A stretch of 64,000 nucleotides of DNA from Diphasiastrum complanatum (GCA_029204225.1 MU832545.1:1-64000), one strand, 5' to 3'; numbered from the stretch's first letter, positions 11,606-23,472 are shown. The notes: generated from the sequence alone by a model not told the origin. Made by a program: numbers and translations.

Positions 11606-13199
11606 AGATCATGATAGAGTCGTAACTGGACTCTAACAACTTTGTAGGCATAAGTCCCCCATGCAATGGCGAATGTTGTCTTGTGTCGATCTTGTGGCAC
11701 TATCTTCACTTGATTGTAACCACTGAAGTCGTCCAGAAAACTGTAGGCTTCTGCTCCTGCTACTCTGTCAAGGACACTTTCCGTAAAGGGTAAAGGAAAA
11801 TGGTCTTTTTTAGTGACTACATTTAGTGCCTTCAAATTCACACAGATTTGCATTTTGTCGTTCTTCTTGGGTACTATAACTATAGGCGATACCCACTCAG
11901 TGTGCTCTATTTCATAAATGAAATCAACGTCTAACAACTTCTGCAACTCTTGTTTGATCAGCTCTATATATTTCGGGTTGTAGCAGTAATAATGACTCAC
12001 CTTGGGGACCACTCCATCCAGCAAGGGTATGGTGTGTTGGACTACTGTTGGTGAGATGCCCTTCAGATCATTGTAATTCCAAGCAAAACAATCCATGTAC
12101 TCCACCAACAATGATCGTAGCTGCTTGAATTGTGTGGGTGTTAACTACTCTCCCACATGCACGATTTTTTTTCTTCACATGGGTCGGCAAGGTTCATCAA
12201 CTATGTTCATGCAGGTCCCTCGAAGACTTGTTCCCCTGGTTCTTGATTTTGATCAGGTTCTCATTGTGCTTGCGGCATCATAATTATCACGTCGATTAAG
12301 GTAAATTCTTGAAGGTCTCAGACATCTCGTGAACTGGTACTCAACGAGATTCCTCCTTCAACATATTGATCTTAGCCCGACTGGTCATCTTTTGATTTTC
12401 CATCATCTGAGAAGAAGATGACGATGTATCCGAGTTCATCCTGATTGACTTCATCCAACACCTCCTTCTTGCCCTTTTTTGTCACATAGTTGGATTCGTC
12501 CTTGTTGTCTTTCTTTGGAACTGGTGTGATATTCACCTCATGGTTGCGAATATCCACATCCACTGTGGCTATAGCTTCTTCAGGTAGATCACTCCATCGG
12601 ATCACTTGGTTGTAACGTTGTTTCAATTGGCTCTTCTTGTTCGCAGGTGCCTTTGGTTGATCTATCTTTAAAACTTTTGCCATAACAAATTTTTGCGATG
12701 GTTGAGTTGGTACTCTCTTGATTCCATAGCGATCTACATCATCACCGCATGATCGGGAGTTAGGGCTACACAACATTTGGATCGTAGATATTTGACCTGC
12801 TCAATATAGTCCTTGACCCTTTCTCTTTTTTCCCATCTTAACTTTGGTGAGCAGGAAAAACAGGTCTTCTAGGAACTTTCTTGGTTTAAAGCGCATGATG
12901 AGAGCCGCTTTAACTGCTTCCTAGGTGGATTTTTCTTCCTCTGAAAAGTTGAAAAACCAATCTTGAGCCACAACTACTAGTGACATGGGGAACAACATCA
13001 ACTTCTCTACAAGTGTCTGATTGCCGTAGATTTCACAAGCTTGCTCATAGATCTGGAGGAAGTGGATAGGATCTGATGATCCGTCGTATTTTGGTATCTC
13101 CATTTGAGGTGTCCTCCGGACTGCTTGCAAGGGAGCCACATGTATGGGTTGATCCATTGGATCCATTGGCACTGGTTCCGGTTCTGTCTCTTGTTGCAT
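11606..13199 (-). pseudogene. Gypsy (Ty3) gag-pol remnant, minus strand
   Basis: Read right to left, 13199-12921 gives a gag-like core (IPKYDGSSDP, WFFNFSEEE), then a stop, then a continuation to about 12800 (AVKAALIMRFKPRKFLEDL). 12776-12372 is a charged linker. 12111-11606 is the N-terminal half of reverse transcriptase: VVQHTIPLLDG, EWVSPIVIVPKKN, ICVNLKALN, FPLPF, YSFLDDFSGYNQ, KTTFAIAWGTYAY. The last conserved stretch is YAYKVV; the FxDD catalytic loop, RNase H and integrase are missing. The sequence resembles the Tat/Athila side of Gypsy (inference). It is non-functional. Confidence 0.75.
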
Positions 13200-13459
13200 A
13201 ACTACTATTATGAGAAAGTGTCATGTCTGATTCATTGTCCTTCTTGTTACTAATCATCCAGATCTTAGATTCATTCGATGGTAGAGTCCAAGGTAGTTGG
13301 ATCTTGTTGGTACAATGGGATGTAATCTGGATTTTATGGGTTTGATCAATCTGATAGGCTGGTATTTGAGGATTTTTCCTTGATAACGTTTTACTCCTTG
13401 CACTGATTGTCCTGATATTTTGACAATAGCTAGATCTGATGCATATCTTCCTACTGATC

Positions 13460-13900
13460 TGGTCTACGAGGGTTCTTTAGTGTGAGAGTTGGCTGTGCGA
13501 GGGTTCTTTAGCTGTTTTAAAGTCAAAAAATCTTGATATCTCTCAGATCATAGGAGCTCAATTTGGCCTAGATCTGATCTGAAATTTTTTGCGAGGGTTA
13601 ACTCTCGCATAAAGTGAAAATTTCACTGTTTGCGAGGGTTCAAAGCCACTATTTTGGCTTGATCTTCACCAATAATCATAACTAACTCTCGCAAGATTCA
13701 CCACAAATGAAAAGTAATATTCTGGATCGATTGAAGTGGTTTGTGAGAGTTATTTTTTTAAGGATTTTTTGGATCTTCAAATTTTAGTGCTTTTTAAGCA
13801 CTGAAATCCAATTTTCACTGAAATCAAACTAACTCTCACAGACTCTTTTGTGTCCTTGTCTCATTGAGATGGAACTTCAGAGAGCTCTGCGAGAATTCTT
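13460..13900. repeat. Cluster of GCGAGGGTTA / TAACTCTCGC motifs
   Basis: At least nine variants of one short motif occur in both orientations: about 13466, 13481, 13496, the near-palindrome GCGAGGGTTAACTCTCGC at 13591-13608, 13631, 13681, 13740, 13827 and 13888. The tract lies between two Gypsy remnants and carries no open frame of note. It could be an LTR or leader region, or a binding-site array. Confidence 0.5.
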
Positions 13901-14371
13901 CTGAAAATTTGAACTTTTTTGTCGATTTTCAAGCAAAAAATAGGTCAAATTTTTGGATTGGGTGTAACTTCTCCGATTTCTCTTCGATTTTTGCTATTAA
14001 GGGTGCAAATTGGGCCTAGTAGGAGGGCAACCTACTACCAATTGACGGTTCATGAAAAACTTTTGCCGTTGGAAGAAATTCGACGTCAAACAGCCCGTTT
14101 TTTTCCTATATTTTTTGACTTTCAAACCGATTTGGGGCCCAAAAAAAGTTTTTTACCGACTTTTGTACTAGTGTAGGATGCAAGGGAAGTACTAATTGTC
14201 CTTGGCTTTGTGTTTTCCCCAGAGTTTTATTACTTTCCAGTTGCCTTTTTCTCTTTCACTTCTAAATTGTGAATAAGCTGAACATTTTCACATTTCTCTT
14301 TCCTGAGTGTGTTTCAATTAGTGCAATTTCTAGCTTGATTTTGTGTTGTCTCTATTTTTTTTTTCATACTG

Positions 14372-15307
14372 GAAGATGATAGAGTTGATATTCCACTTAG
14401 CCTTCTCGTTGCTCTTCCATCACCACCCTCATGCCCCGTCATTACTGATGACACCAACTGGTCAGATAATGTTGATTCTTATATTGATAAAAATCAGATA
14501 ATCACACTCACTAATAAACCACAAGAAGCTTCATCTAATTTTGCATCCCCTAGTGCACATGCATTTTCTTTACAGCCTAGATGTGACCCAACAAGTGAGT
14601 TGGAGAAGTCCATCTGCACTCAGTTTAAACATGTGCTAATTAGTAATATGCCAGAGGGATTGCCGCCTAGTCAGAACATTGATCATCGTATTGAGCTCGT
14701 TCCAGGGGCAAGTCCTGTATGTAGGCCTCCTTATAGGATGAGCCTAAAAGAGAAAGAGGAAGTCAGAAAGATGTTGGAGGAGTATCTCAAGCTGGGGTAC
14801 ATCCGTCCGAGTTATTCACCTTTCGCCTCTCCTATTTTACTTGTTAAGAAAAAAGATGGTAGTTTTTGGATGTGTGTAGATTACAGGGGATTGAATAAGA
14901 TCACTGTAAAATACAGGTATCTGATGCCCAAGATTGATGATCTATTGGATGCGTTGCAAGATGCAACCATTTTCAATAAGATAGCTCTCAAAAGTGGATA
15001 CAATCAGATACAGATTCGAGATGAAGACATCCAGAAGATGGCCTTCCGAACCCGTTTCGATCATTATGAATTTAAGGTTATGCTATTTGGGTTAACCGAT
15101 GCCCCAGCCACGTTCATGATGCTCATGAACGATGTCTTCGAGACTATATGGGCAATTTTGTCGTCAATTTTATTGATGATATATTGGTTCTTAGTAAAGC
15201 AATCGAGGAGCATGAGGTTCATCTCAAGACCGTATTGGGCAAATTACAAGCTTCTATCTTGTATGTCAATGCTCAGAAGACAGAGTTGTAAAACTCGTGT
15301 CAATTAA
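14372..15307 (+). pseudogene. Gypsy reverse transcriptase region, plus strand
   Basis: An open frame runs from about 14372, well before the first ATG at 14600, so the 5' part belongs to a longer polyprotein. RT blocks appear in order: [105 protein letters not shown]. The catalytic loop is present but shifted: near 15150 the reading moves to another frame, where [14 protein letters not shown] and VNAQKTEL are read. This is therefore a frameshifted chromovirus-like RT (lineage inferred from the block wording). Confidence 0.8.
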
Positions 15308-16103
15308 TTGGATCATGTACTGACTGTTGAGAGTATTTCGGTTGACCCAGCCAAGGTGACTGTGGTTAAGAAGTAGCCGAGGCCTGCCAATATATGGCAA
15401 TTACAATCTTTTTTAAGTTTTTGCAAGTTCTATTGGTAGTTCGTTAGGAACTATTCCAAGATAGCTGCTCCTTTGATGGACCAGTTATTTTAAAATAGCA
15501 CTGTAGATCGGTGGATTGCTGAAGCTCAACACATTTTTGAGAACTTGATGGAGGCACTGGCCACGGCTCTAGTTCTCAAGTTTGTTGATACCCAAAAACT
15601 GTTTGACCTAGAGACAGATGCAAATGGCATTGTCGTAGGTGCAGTGTTGAGCCAAGATGGTATACTCGCACAAGAGAAAGAGCTATATGTGAGTACATGA
15701 GCTCAAGGTGTGGAGACATTATTTATACGACATCAAGTTTTTTGTGTACACAAATCATTACACTTTAAAGTATTTTGCACTCAGCCAGATTTGTAAGGCC
15801 ACCAAGTTCGGTGGGCCGAGTTGATGTAGGAATTTCATTTGGAAATTCGCTTCAGTAGAGGGAAGGAAAATGTGGTCGATGATGCACTATCGTTGGTACT
15901 GCATCGGATGAGCCTTGTCTATAGTTGACAATGATCTCATGGAGGAGATCAAGAGGGCTCAACAAAAAGAACCCACATTGTCAGTGTGTGTAGCCTATGC
16001 ATGCAAGTTAGTCGACCAAGCGGAAGAGTCAGCCTTGCCTGTCGCTTCCGTAGAGAAAAACACCAGTACTTATTTGACATACACCGTGAAGGAAGGTATG
16101 TAG
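15308..16103 (+). pseudogene. Gypsy RNase H / connection region, decayed
   Basis: Through several stops and shifts the plus strand still reads the connection domain (VESISVDPAKV, LQSFLSFCKFYW, NYSKIAAPL) and RNase H (FDLETDANGIVVGAVLSQDG, then FHLEIRFSRGKENVVDDALS). A last open piece, 15915-16103, precedes the integrase. Confidence 0.65.
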
Positions 16104-17045
16104 TTGAGAAAATAGAATAGTATTCGTGCCAGACGTGAAGGATCTTCATACTTTATGAATGCCATGTTAGTCCCTACGCAAGGCATTAGGGGAGCTTTGA
16201 GCTCCAAAAAGACCCTTTAAGAATTCGTGCAAGAAGTAGTTTATATTATTAAAATATTGTAACACTAATACTTTTGACTTGCCATAACTTTTTAATCGTA
16301 GCTCAAAAGTATATCAACTAACATATCATTGGAAACCCCTTGTTGAGCACTTTCCAATGCACCAAACTCCGCTAAATTCGGACTTACCACTAAAACGTTA
16401 TGTCATTTTTAGTGTGGAATCAAAATGTGGACTTAAAAAGTTACGTTACATAGATTTCAAATTTGAGTGTTTTGATTGGTCCATGTGTCAGAAAAAATTG
16501 AGAAAAAAATATAAAAATAATCTTTACAAAGGGTCTTTTTTGGATTTATAGCTCCTCCAATGCACCCTGGTATTGATAAGACTAGTGAGCTTTTAAAAAG
16601 GCATTATTTCTGGCCACGATTGTAGTGAGATGTAAGAGAGTACGTCCAGCGTTGCATGGATTGTCAGGTGAACAAGGCCGAGAGAGTAAGTCCTCTGAGC
16701 TTGCTACATCCACTTGAGATACCTACAAGAAGGTGGGAAAGCATCTTTATGGATTTTATTGTTGGGCTACCCAAGACCCAGAATGGATTAAACTCTGTTA
16801 TGGTAGTGGTAGACAGGTTTTCCAAGATGGCTCACTTCATCGCAACGACCAAGAAGGTCACAACTCTGCAAGTGGTTGAGTTGTTTATTCAGAATATTGT
16901 CAGGTTACATGATCTTCCGAAGTCCATAGTTTCTGACAGGGATCCCAAGTTTACGAGAAATTTCTAGATTGAAGTGTTCGCCAAGTTTGGAACACAGTTG
17001 CGGATGAGTAGTTCTGAGCATCCTCAGACGGATGGTCAGACTTCG
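16104..17045 (+). pseudogene. Gypsy integrase, interrupted by a MITE and truncated
   Basis: Before the insertion the frame reads VPDVKDLHT and HVSPYA. After it comes HPGIDKTSELLKRHYFWP, then CMDCQ (zinc-binding region), IPTRRWESIFMDFIVGLPKT (first acidic residue), MVVVDRFSKMAHFI, KSIVSDRDPKFT (second acidic residue) and SSSEHPQTDGQT, where the match ends at 17045 before the expected glutamate. Stops occur at 16624 and 16965. Deleting 16186-16561 restores HVSPYARHPGIDKT exactly in frame. Confidence 0.75.
16186..16561. mobile_element. 376-bp MITE-like insertion in Gypsy integrase
   Basis: The ends are imperfect inverted repeats: left TTAGGGGAGCTTTGAGCTCC followed by AAAAAGACCCTTT; right, read inward on minus, ATTGGAGGAGCT then CCAAAAAAGACCCTTT. 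GCA flanks both sides (16183-16185 and 16562-16564), and removing one GCA plus the insert rebuilds the integrase frame. There is no coding capacity. A similar left end (GCATTAGAGGAGTTCC ... AAAAAAAGACCCTTT) occurs near 35538-35575. A 3-bp duplication would suit Harbinger- or CACTA-type MITEs (inference). Confidence 0.7.
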
Positions 17046-17995
17046 TGAAATATACACATTTTTGCTAGATGCATAAAACACATACAAATAGACGAAAAAT
17101 ATAGAATACAAGTGCGCCTGTGAGCGAGACAATTTTTGTAAGAGTATTAATAGATCCAAGAAGTGTGCTAGTAAGCGAGACACTATTTGTGGGAGAACAT
17201 TATTTTCTCTCACACCAATGCACTATGTGGGTCTATCACAGTGCTCAAAATCAAGAGGATCAATAGATGATATTATAGCTATTATGTGTGAAAAATCCAG
17301 CAACTTCACACGTGTAGGGATCCACAAGAAATGTGTGAATGATCTTGACCATGCTTTGTGATGGCACACAAAACATCTGTAGAGCAATCCTGCAATCTAC
17401 CAATGGATCTGAGTCTAGAGCACAATCTAGAATGCAACAGATCAAAGTAAACCTAATTCCTCACAAATAGAGAGAATACATAACCAAAGAAGACACCAAT
17501 CTCGAGTTAGAGAAAGAATATCAAAACAACCAAAATAGCATGAGATCCAATTTTGACATTATGACATTACCAAAGCTTGATTCATCATTAGATATGAATG
17601 AGAATGATATGTACATATATAGGAGAGCCAAAATTCGTGGTACTCATTGTAATCAATGCATTCCCAACACCTAATCAAGTGTAAACTATTACCATATTGA
17701 CACCTAACAACTTGCATGCTAAAATTGCACCTAACTCCTATCTACTTTGTCCAAATGTTACAAAACTACATGCATGTATCAAATAGTGTTTGCATGTCTT
17801 GCATGTAACTTCCCTAGATGACTTGGACATGTGTAGATCATGTATACTGACTTGCATGTTGCATGCAGTGATTGCATGTTGCATGCATGCACACTAACTG
17901 ATTTTGCATGTCATCAAATCTAGATCTACCTAACTCAAACTCACCCAAATCTACATGGTCATGTGCTCAATTCACATACTTGTGATATATGCAAT
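17046..17995. other. AT-rich spacer after the Gypsy truncation
   Basis: Matching to Gypsy ends sharply at 17045. The following sequence has a repeated GCGAGACA word near 17116 and 17174, a TTCACACGTGTA motif near 17305 and several GCATG-rich stretches near 17770-17900. No gene is recognised. Confidence 0.4.
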
Positions 17996-18137
17996 GGAAC
18001 AAAGTGAATATGACCATCTAGACACTGTGCATGACATGTAGCTCGAGTTTGTACATACTAGAGAATTAAATATACAACTTGTAAATGCACAAGCAAGATG
18101 ATTTTACTCATCAACCCCTATAGACAAGTTGGATAGC
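17996..18137. repeat. Direct repeat, copy 1 (142 bp)
   Basis: Nearly identical to 19441-19585, with a 3-bp indel near the start and a few substitutions. Both begin GGAAC and end AAGTTGGATAGC. The pair brackets the 432-codon frame; copy 2 overlaps that frame's N-terminal codons. Confidence 0.75.
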
Positions 18138-18288
18138 TTTTTATTCTTTACACTCCTAAAAAGTTATCAACTTGGCTTGATCACTTGAACTTGGAAATCC
18201 TTCAAGGTTGGTCAAATTGTTGATGAAGAAACTTCTTGTGTGTGGATTCTTTGCTTTGGATTTGAACTGAAGATGATCAAAGAATCCA

Positions 18289-19587
18289 TCATAGCACCAC
18301 CCCTACCATAACCATGATAAGATCTCTTTGACAGAAATTTTTTCCAAATGCCTTTGAAAAATATTCCACCAATCTGCTACTATGCCAATGTGCCTCCTGC
18401 ATGTCTGATGTCGATCCTCGGATTGCAAAGTCCACATGCATGAAGTTGGATGCACCAAAATCTGAAAAATCTGAGGCCTCCAAGATTGTACCATGAGCAA
18501 CATTCAAGATTAACACACTAGCTTCATTAGTCCAAACACTATGAACTCTCAAATTGAGGCTAAATACTTTCTTAAGGATGTAAGTGTCCTCATTGGATGT
18601 TTCACTTACTCTCAAAAGAAGTTCACAATATGCCTCAAAACATGAAAAAACTCCTTTTTTCAAACTATGAGTACTAAACTCATACTTGCTCTTACTCAAT
18701 TTAAGAGCATACAAATGATGATACAATATCTTGCTTTCTAGATGTTTTGGAAACATAATCAAGTCACCAATGACAAGAATTAATTCCAAACTAAAGACTT
18801 CATTCAAAACTGGAATAGTCTTACTTGATCTTTGAGATAAGCAAATCTCAACTAAGCAAAATACAACATCAATCAAAGAAAGACAATCATAGGTGAGTAG
18901 AATAGAATGAATACCATCTTCACTTATCCTTTCTTTTCCATGAAATAAGAACAACAAGGACTCGGCCTTGTTCAATGATGAAGATCTCTTTGGACATGCA
19001 TGTTGAGGATACTCCTCCTCAAACCTCGACCCCATCACAACTTGATTACTCATCATAGCAATGACTTGTGATGTAATAAGAGATACTGTGCTCTTGGACA
19101 CTTCCAAGATAGTAAATAGATCTTCAAAATAAACAACTCCTCCATGCTCAAACACCTTTGAGATAGAGAGTGTAAAGGCTATGTAGCCTTCCTTGGTGGA
19201 TAAGCATCCAACCATGATCCATAGACTAGGATCTACATCCTTCTTTCCTTCCAAGAAACCACATGCAAAGCAATAATCTTCAAGAACACTAAGGTACACA
19301 ACCTTAGGCTTATAACTGAACAAGACTCCATATAGTGCACTCCTTCCATTAGCTCCATAGCTCCATAAAATTTTGCATGATGGAACATACACATGCACTA
19401 TAAAACTTGAAGAGACAAGGCATAGCCAAATGTAACTTGTGGAACCATCAAGTGAATATGACCATCTAGACACTGTGCATGACATGTAGCTCGAGTTTGT
19501 ACATACTAGAGAATTATATTTACAACTTGTAAATGCACAAGCAAGATGATTTTCCTCATCAACCCCTATAGTCAAGTTGGATAGCAC
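18289..19587 (-). CDS. Unrecognised 432-codon open frame
   Basis: A long uninterrupted frame in a region where most frames are broken. The stop-to-stop frame opens near 19587 with a GTG; the first ATG is at 19485-19483, so the real protein may be about 398 residues. It has an early hydrophobic, Ser/Tyr/Trp-rich part (around YIWLCLVSSSFIVHVYVPSC), a central Leu/Ile/Val-rich part (LILVIGDLIMF) and a His/Ser C-terminus (GSTSDMQEAHWHSSRLVEYF). I see no retroviral catalytic motif, zinc knuckle or signal for a known family. The flanking direct repeats suggest it lies in a mobile element or arose with a local duplication. It could be an extra ORF of a retroelement or a decayed host gene. Confidence 0.4.
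   Translation of the reverse strand: MLSNLTIGVDEENHLACAFTSCKYNSLVCTNSSYMSCTVSRWSYSLDGSTSYIWLCLVSSSFIVHVYVPSCKILWSYGANGRSALYGVLFSYKPKVVYLSVLEDYCFACGFLEGKKDVDPSLWIMVGCLSTKEGYIAFTLSISKVFEHGGVVYFEDLFTILEVSKSTVSLITSQVIAMMSNQVVMGSRFEEEYPQHACPKRSSSLNKAESLLFLFHGKERISEDGIHSILLTYDCLSLIDVVFCLVEICLSQRSSKTIPVLNEVFSLELILVIGDLIMFPKHLESKILYHHLYALKLSKSKYEFSTHSLKKGVFSCFEAYCELLLRVSETSNEDTYILKKVFSLNLRVHSVWTNEASVLILNVAHGTILEASDFSDFGASNFMHVDFAIRGSTSDMQEAHWHSSRLVEYFSKAFGKNFCQRDLIMVMVGVVL
19441..19585. repeat. Direct repeat, copy 2 (145 bp)
   Basis: Partner of 17996-18137. Read on minus it encodes the first 48 or so codons of the 432-codon frame. In copy 1 the same reading contains a stop, so copy 2 is the intact version. 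Confidence 0.75.
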
Positions 19588-19962
19588 ATATTATTCTGAA
19601 TTTTGTCTGATCTCGAATAACTTATTGTCTGTTATTGTTCGTGTCTCTCATTTACTTGTTTTATCAATTCTGCACACTGGTTCAATCTTGTTGAATGTTG
19701 CATTAATCTATAACGTAGATCAGTAGTGTTTGTCTACATTCTGGAGGATTGTAGGAATGATATAGTAGGCAATGACTAGCAATCATATCCAAACTTCATC
19801 CGAATTGATTTCGTTCACGACTATTTTCGTTTAGCTTCGTGATTACTTCGCTTCACCGATATTAGTATCCAAGCTCATTTAAGTTTCGCTTCATCTAGTT
19901 TCATTTCGTTTCGTTATAGAGCCTGATACATTTGCACTTTTTTTAAAAAAAAATTCCCGTCA

Positions 19963-20751
19963 ATGGCATGTTACAAAAAGTTCATCTGCAAGGCCATCAC
20001 AGCCAGATTTAGGAAAATCAAGATAGATCAAGCTAGATTCACCAAGATTCAGCCAGATCTGGCAAAATCAGAGAAGATCCAACAAGATCCCGCTTGAGAT
20101 AGGATCAACAGGGAAGCAGATCATCATGTTGCACCAATAAGCCCCCCAATTTGCAGATTAGAGACCTCGATTTCAAAAAACAGTGGCAAAATGAGTCCTT
20201 AGCAACTCCGAGTAAATGCCCATTTCTTGCCATGCTCACAACAAACCAAATGGGCAGAATGCGGCATCCCACTGGACAAAATCACGCTAAACAATTGCAA
20301 TTGGCCAAAAATTTCCTCAGAGCACAGATGGACAACGGCTGTAGATGCCCAAAGGACTCTCAACAAGTTTTCAAATGAATATTTCAATTGTCCTGACCCA
20401 ATAGTCTGTGTGGCAACAACTTACGCCTGGGACTTGGAGTATCTCATGGGTATAAAGACCAAGTGGGATAACTTTCTTCCACCTATATTTTTTGATCCTA
20501 ATAAGGCATTAGCCTCAGATCGCGTGGAAGATCAGCTGCCAATCGCTCAAGTGTATTACCGAGACACCCTCGTGGGCCACCATACCTACACGAGCCGTTT
20601 TCAAGCCTGGATCGACCAACGATGGATCACCGACGTCCACAAGTCCCTGCACATTAATAAGGACATGAAAAATATTGGCAGAATCAACTTTATGGAAGAT
20701 GTGACGAGTTACCTGATCAACCAGAGGCGAGCCAGGCGCTCACTTTATTGA
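19963..20751 (+). pseudogene. Unrecognised 262-codon frame with two stops
   Basis: From ATG at 19963 one frame runs to the TGA ending at 20751, broken only by TGA at 20095 and TAG at 20200. It starts MACYKKFICKAIT, is basic early, and later contains WAECGIPLDKITLNNCNW, CPDPIVCVATTYAWDLEYL, WDNFLPPIFFDP and HTYTSRFQAWIDQRW. The dense Trp and Pro content and good codon continuity suggest former coding. I cannot assign a family; a gag-like structural protein is one guess. No promoter or partner gene is evident. Confidence 0.45.
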
Positions 20752-21888
20752 ACTGGCAGAGTGTTGAGGGACCCCCGACAATACCTCAGGCCTTGACGGG
20801 GGTATTCCCAACACAGAGAAATAAATAAAGTTAGTTGTGAGGGCATGGCTTCCTGCGCATATAAGCCCATGGCCCAAGGAGGACGCAAGTTAAATGTAAA
20901 TAGAAATAATAGACTTGGGCCCTTTTGTAATCAAAATAAAAACTTGAGGCCCAAAGTCAAGTTTAGAACTTAGAATTTAACTTTTTAAGGTTGGGTCCAA
21001 TCTTGGACTCACATGAATCTTGTGATTTCTAATGTACTTTTTGTGGACCCTTGGATCAATTTGGATCCAAAATGAATGGATGGGATCAATGTGAATATCA
21101 GCCAATAGGATTTTGGGGCAAGGGCCTTCCCCTTTTTATAAAAAGACACCATTTGTACAATATTTTCATGCTTAATAGAGAGGAGGAGATTCTACCATTT
21201 TGGGAGCTCAAACATCCTCAAGTGCTAATCACTCTTTGCTTATGCTTTTGGAATGGTGTGTGTGTTGTTTCCCATTTGCTATGTTCTTAGTTTATGCTAG
21301 TTAATGTTTTTTCATAAGCAATGATATTGAGCATTTGATCTAATCTCTCTCCCTCTTTCTCTCTTTCTCTCCCTCTCTCTTTTCTACTCTCTCTTCCCTT
21401 CACAAACTCATGATGAATGTTAGTTTAGTGGAGTAGAGTTAGGGGTGAGTAATGTTAGTGGTGATGGAGTTAGAGAAAAAGTAGAGAACTATCTAAGAGT
21501 AGCATCTTTACATAGTTAGGCACCTATTCAGCGTTCTAACCCTTGTTGATAGGCGGGAGGGCTACTACGACACCAGATCTTTGACCCTACACTTGCCTAT
21601 GTGGCAGAGTACTGCCAAGTGGCAAGTGTCGCCTGTGCATGGAATTGGCCATGTGTCGACATTAGAAAAGGTCAGGGTTAAGGGGTGCTTGAGGATTGTG
21701 CATAAGTGAGCCTAGAGAGAGGCATTCCTCATCATAATCTATGTAGAAAAGGTTGGGAGGAGACAAGGCAGCCAGCTCTACCATGTCTCGTGTGCTCTGA
21801 TGTTTGTACATGTAGGGAAATCAACAAGGATCAACATTATTGATCGTTGTGCATGGGATAAGCTAGATTTTAAGTGAAGTTTTAGATT
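20752..21888. other. Spacer with CT-rich microsatellite
   Basis: No gene is recognised. A CT/CTCT microsatellite lies at about 21341-21405. A TATA-like TTTTTATAAAAAG near 21131 might belong to an old LTR, but no matching second copy was found. Confidence 0.4.
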
Positions 21889-22236
21889 TGGAGTCTGACA
21901 GACTTCATCTAGAGATCTGGAAACCCTAGCTGAAGCAATTAGCTCTAAGGATGTTGTGAAATGGCAGGAAGCAATGGAAAGCAAGTACAACTCACTTCTA
22001 TCGAACCAAACCTGGACTTTGGTCAACTTTCCCACTCAAAGAGAGTTATCGACAACAAGTCGATCTTCAAGAAGAAGATCAACTCTGATGGTTCCATTGC
22101 AAAATCAAGGTTGGTGGCCAAAGGATTCACTCAAATCCAAGGAGTGGATTACCAAGAAATATTTAGTCATGTTATCAAGATGCAGTCAATCAGGACTCTC
22201 ATTGCACTTGCAGCTGCCGAAGACCTTGAGACATGG
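21889..22236 (+). pseudogene. Copia reverse transcriptase N-terminal fragment
   Basis: Reads KDVVKWQEAMESKYNSLLS, NQTWTLVNFPT, then after a 1-nt loss RVIDNKSIFKKKINSDGSIA, SRLVAKGFTQIQGVDYQEIF and MQSIRTLIALAAAEDLE. It closely matches 32680-32985 of the Copia at 29.4-34.2 kb, so it is a truncated relative. The conserved Trp of the KW-F block is Ser, a KWKA segment is missing, and the match stops at 22236. Confidence 0.8.
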
Positions 22237-23470
22237 TGAGGGCCTCTCCAAGTGTCTGCTTGTCTTCCTCCTTAACCACCATCAGAATGCATGCCAGGAC
22301 TTCTTGTCTTGCCCTTCTCTTTACTTGGTCAATTATTTTTGGTTGTCCCATCATCCCCCTATAGTAGTCCAGGATAATACTTTCATTCTCTTTTTCATCC
22401 TTGGCTGGTTGTTGGTGTATTCTTAACATAGAAAAAGAGGAGGCTGAACAAGCACCCCTTCCACTGGAGTCTTACCTCCATCCAATCTTGATTGTCACCC
22501 CATAGGACTTGTTCCACCCTACTCCTTATCCTCTTGTGGATACCCAATGCAATCCCTCCTCTTGACAAATGTTAATAATATTTGTAAATTTAACATTCAA
22601 AATTTTTGACATTTTTCAAAAAGAAAATCAGTTTTTTGAGAAAACAAGTCTCTAGGTCATTTCTCTTTTTTTGTCACTGTGTTGTAATCACAAATCATCA
22701 CACTTCAATTTTTACAATTTTAGATTTAATATTCAATAAAGTAATCACAAATTTCACAATTTAGTATTCACAATTCTACAATCAATATTTACAAAAGTAG
22801 TCATCACAATTACTATTTTGAATTTGCAAATTGAACAAAATCTCCAAAATCAATGTTCACCAAACTAGTCATGAATTCTAAAATCAAAATTTTATGATAG
22901 TTATTTACAATTTTATTATCAACATTTTTGCATTGTCAATATCCTTAAAGTAGGCATCAATGTTACAATGCATTATTCTTAAATTTTATGATTCAATATC
23001 AAATAATTCACAAATGCATATTACAGAACTCATTATTCAACCTGCATGCTTTGACAAATCAGCATTCATGATTTCATGATGTTTCATCACAATCGTGTAA
23101 CTTTCTAGGAGACATATTTGTGAATTCCACAAACTAATCAAATACATGAGACATTTTGTTGATGACGTGCCAAAGAATCAATAAAATGATAAACATAAAT
23201 GTTCAAATGTCAATGATTATCGAATTGATCATTGTAGATCACTCAAATTTATTAAGTTTTTGAGCTAATTGAAATTGTTTGAATAAGTTCCAAACCTTCT
23301 AGTTATCTTTTCCAAGTCAATTTTTCTAAATATACTAAAAGTCCAAACAAACATTATTAACTAGTTAGCACAAACTTATGTTTATGTGTGTTGTTGTTTG
23401 TCTATTAGATGAAATAATTAGTCATAGCAAAGACCCCTTTTTGGAAAAACAAAAAATGTGTCATGAATTA
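22237..23470. other. AT-rich spacer
   Basis: Immediately after the Copia fragment, minus-strand 22429-22199 is open (Lys/Glu/Gln-rich, 76 codons), possibly old gag sequence. The rest, especially 22560-23340, is very AT-rich with recurrent CACAATT and ATTCACAA words and no gene. Confidence 0.4.
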
Positions 23471-23472
23471 CA

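Noticed and set aside
17305-17320. Further member of the CACACGTGTG palindrome set
   Set aside because: Only TTCACACGTGTA is present, a half-degenerate single occurrence outside any recognised LTR.
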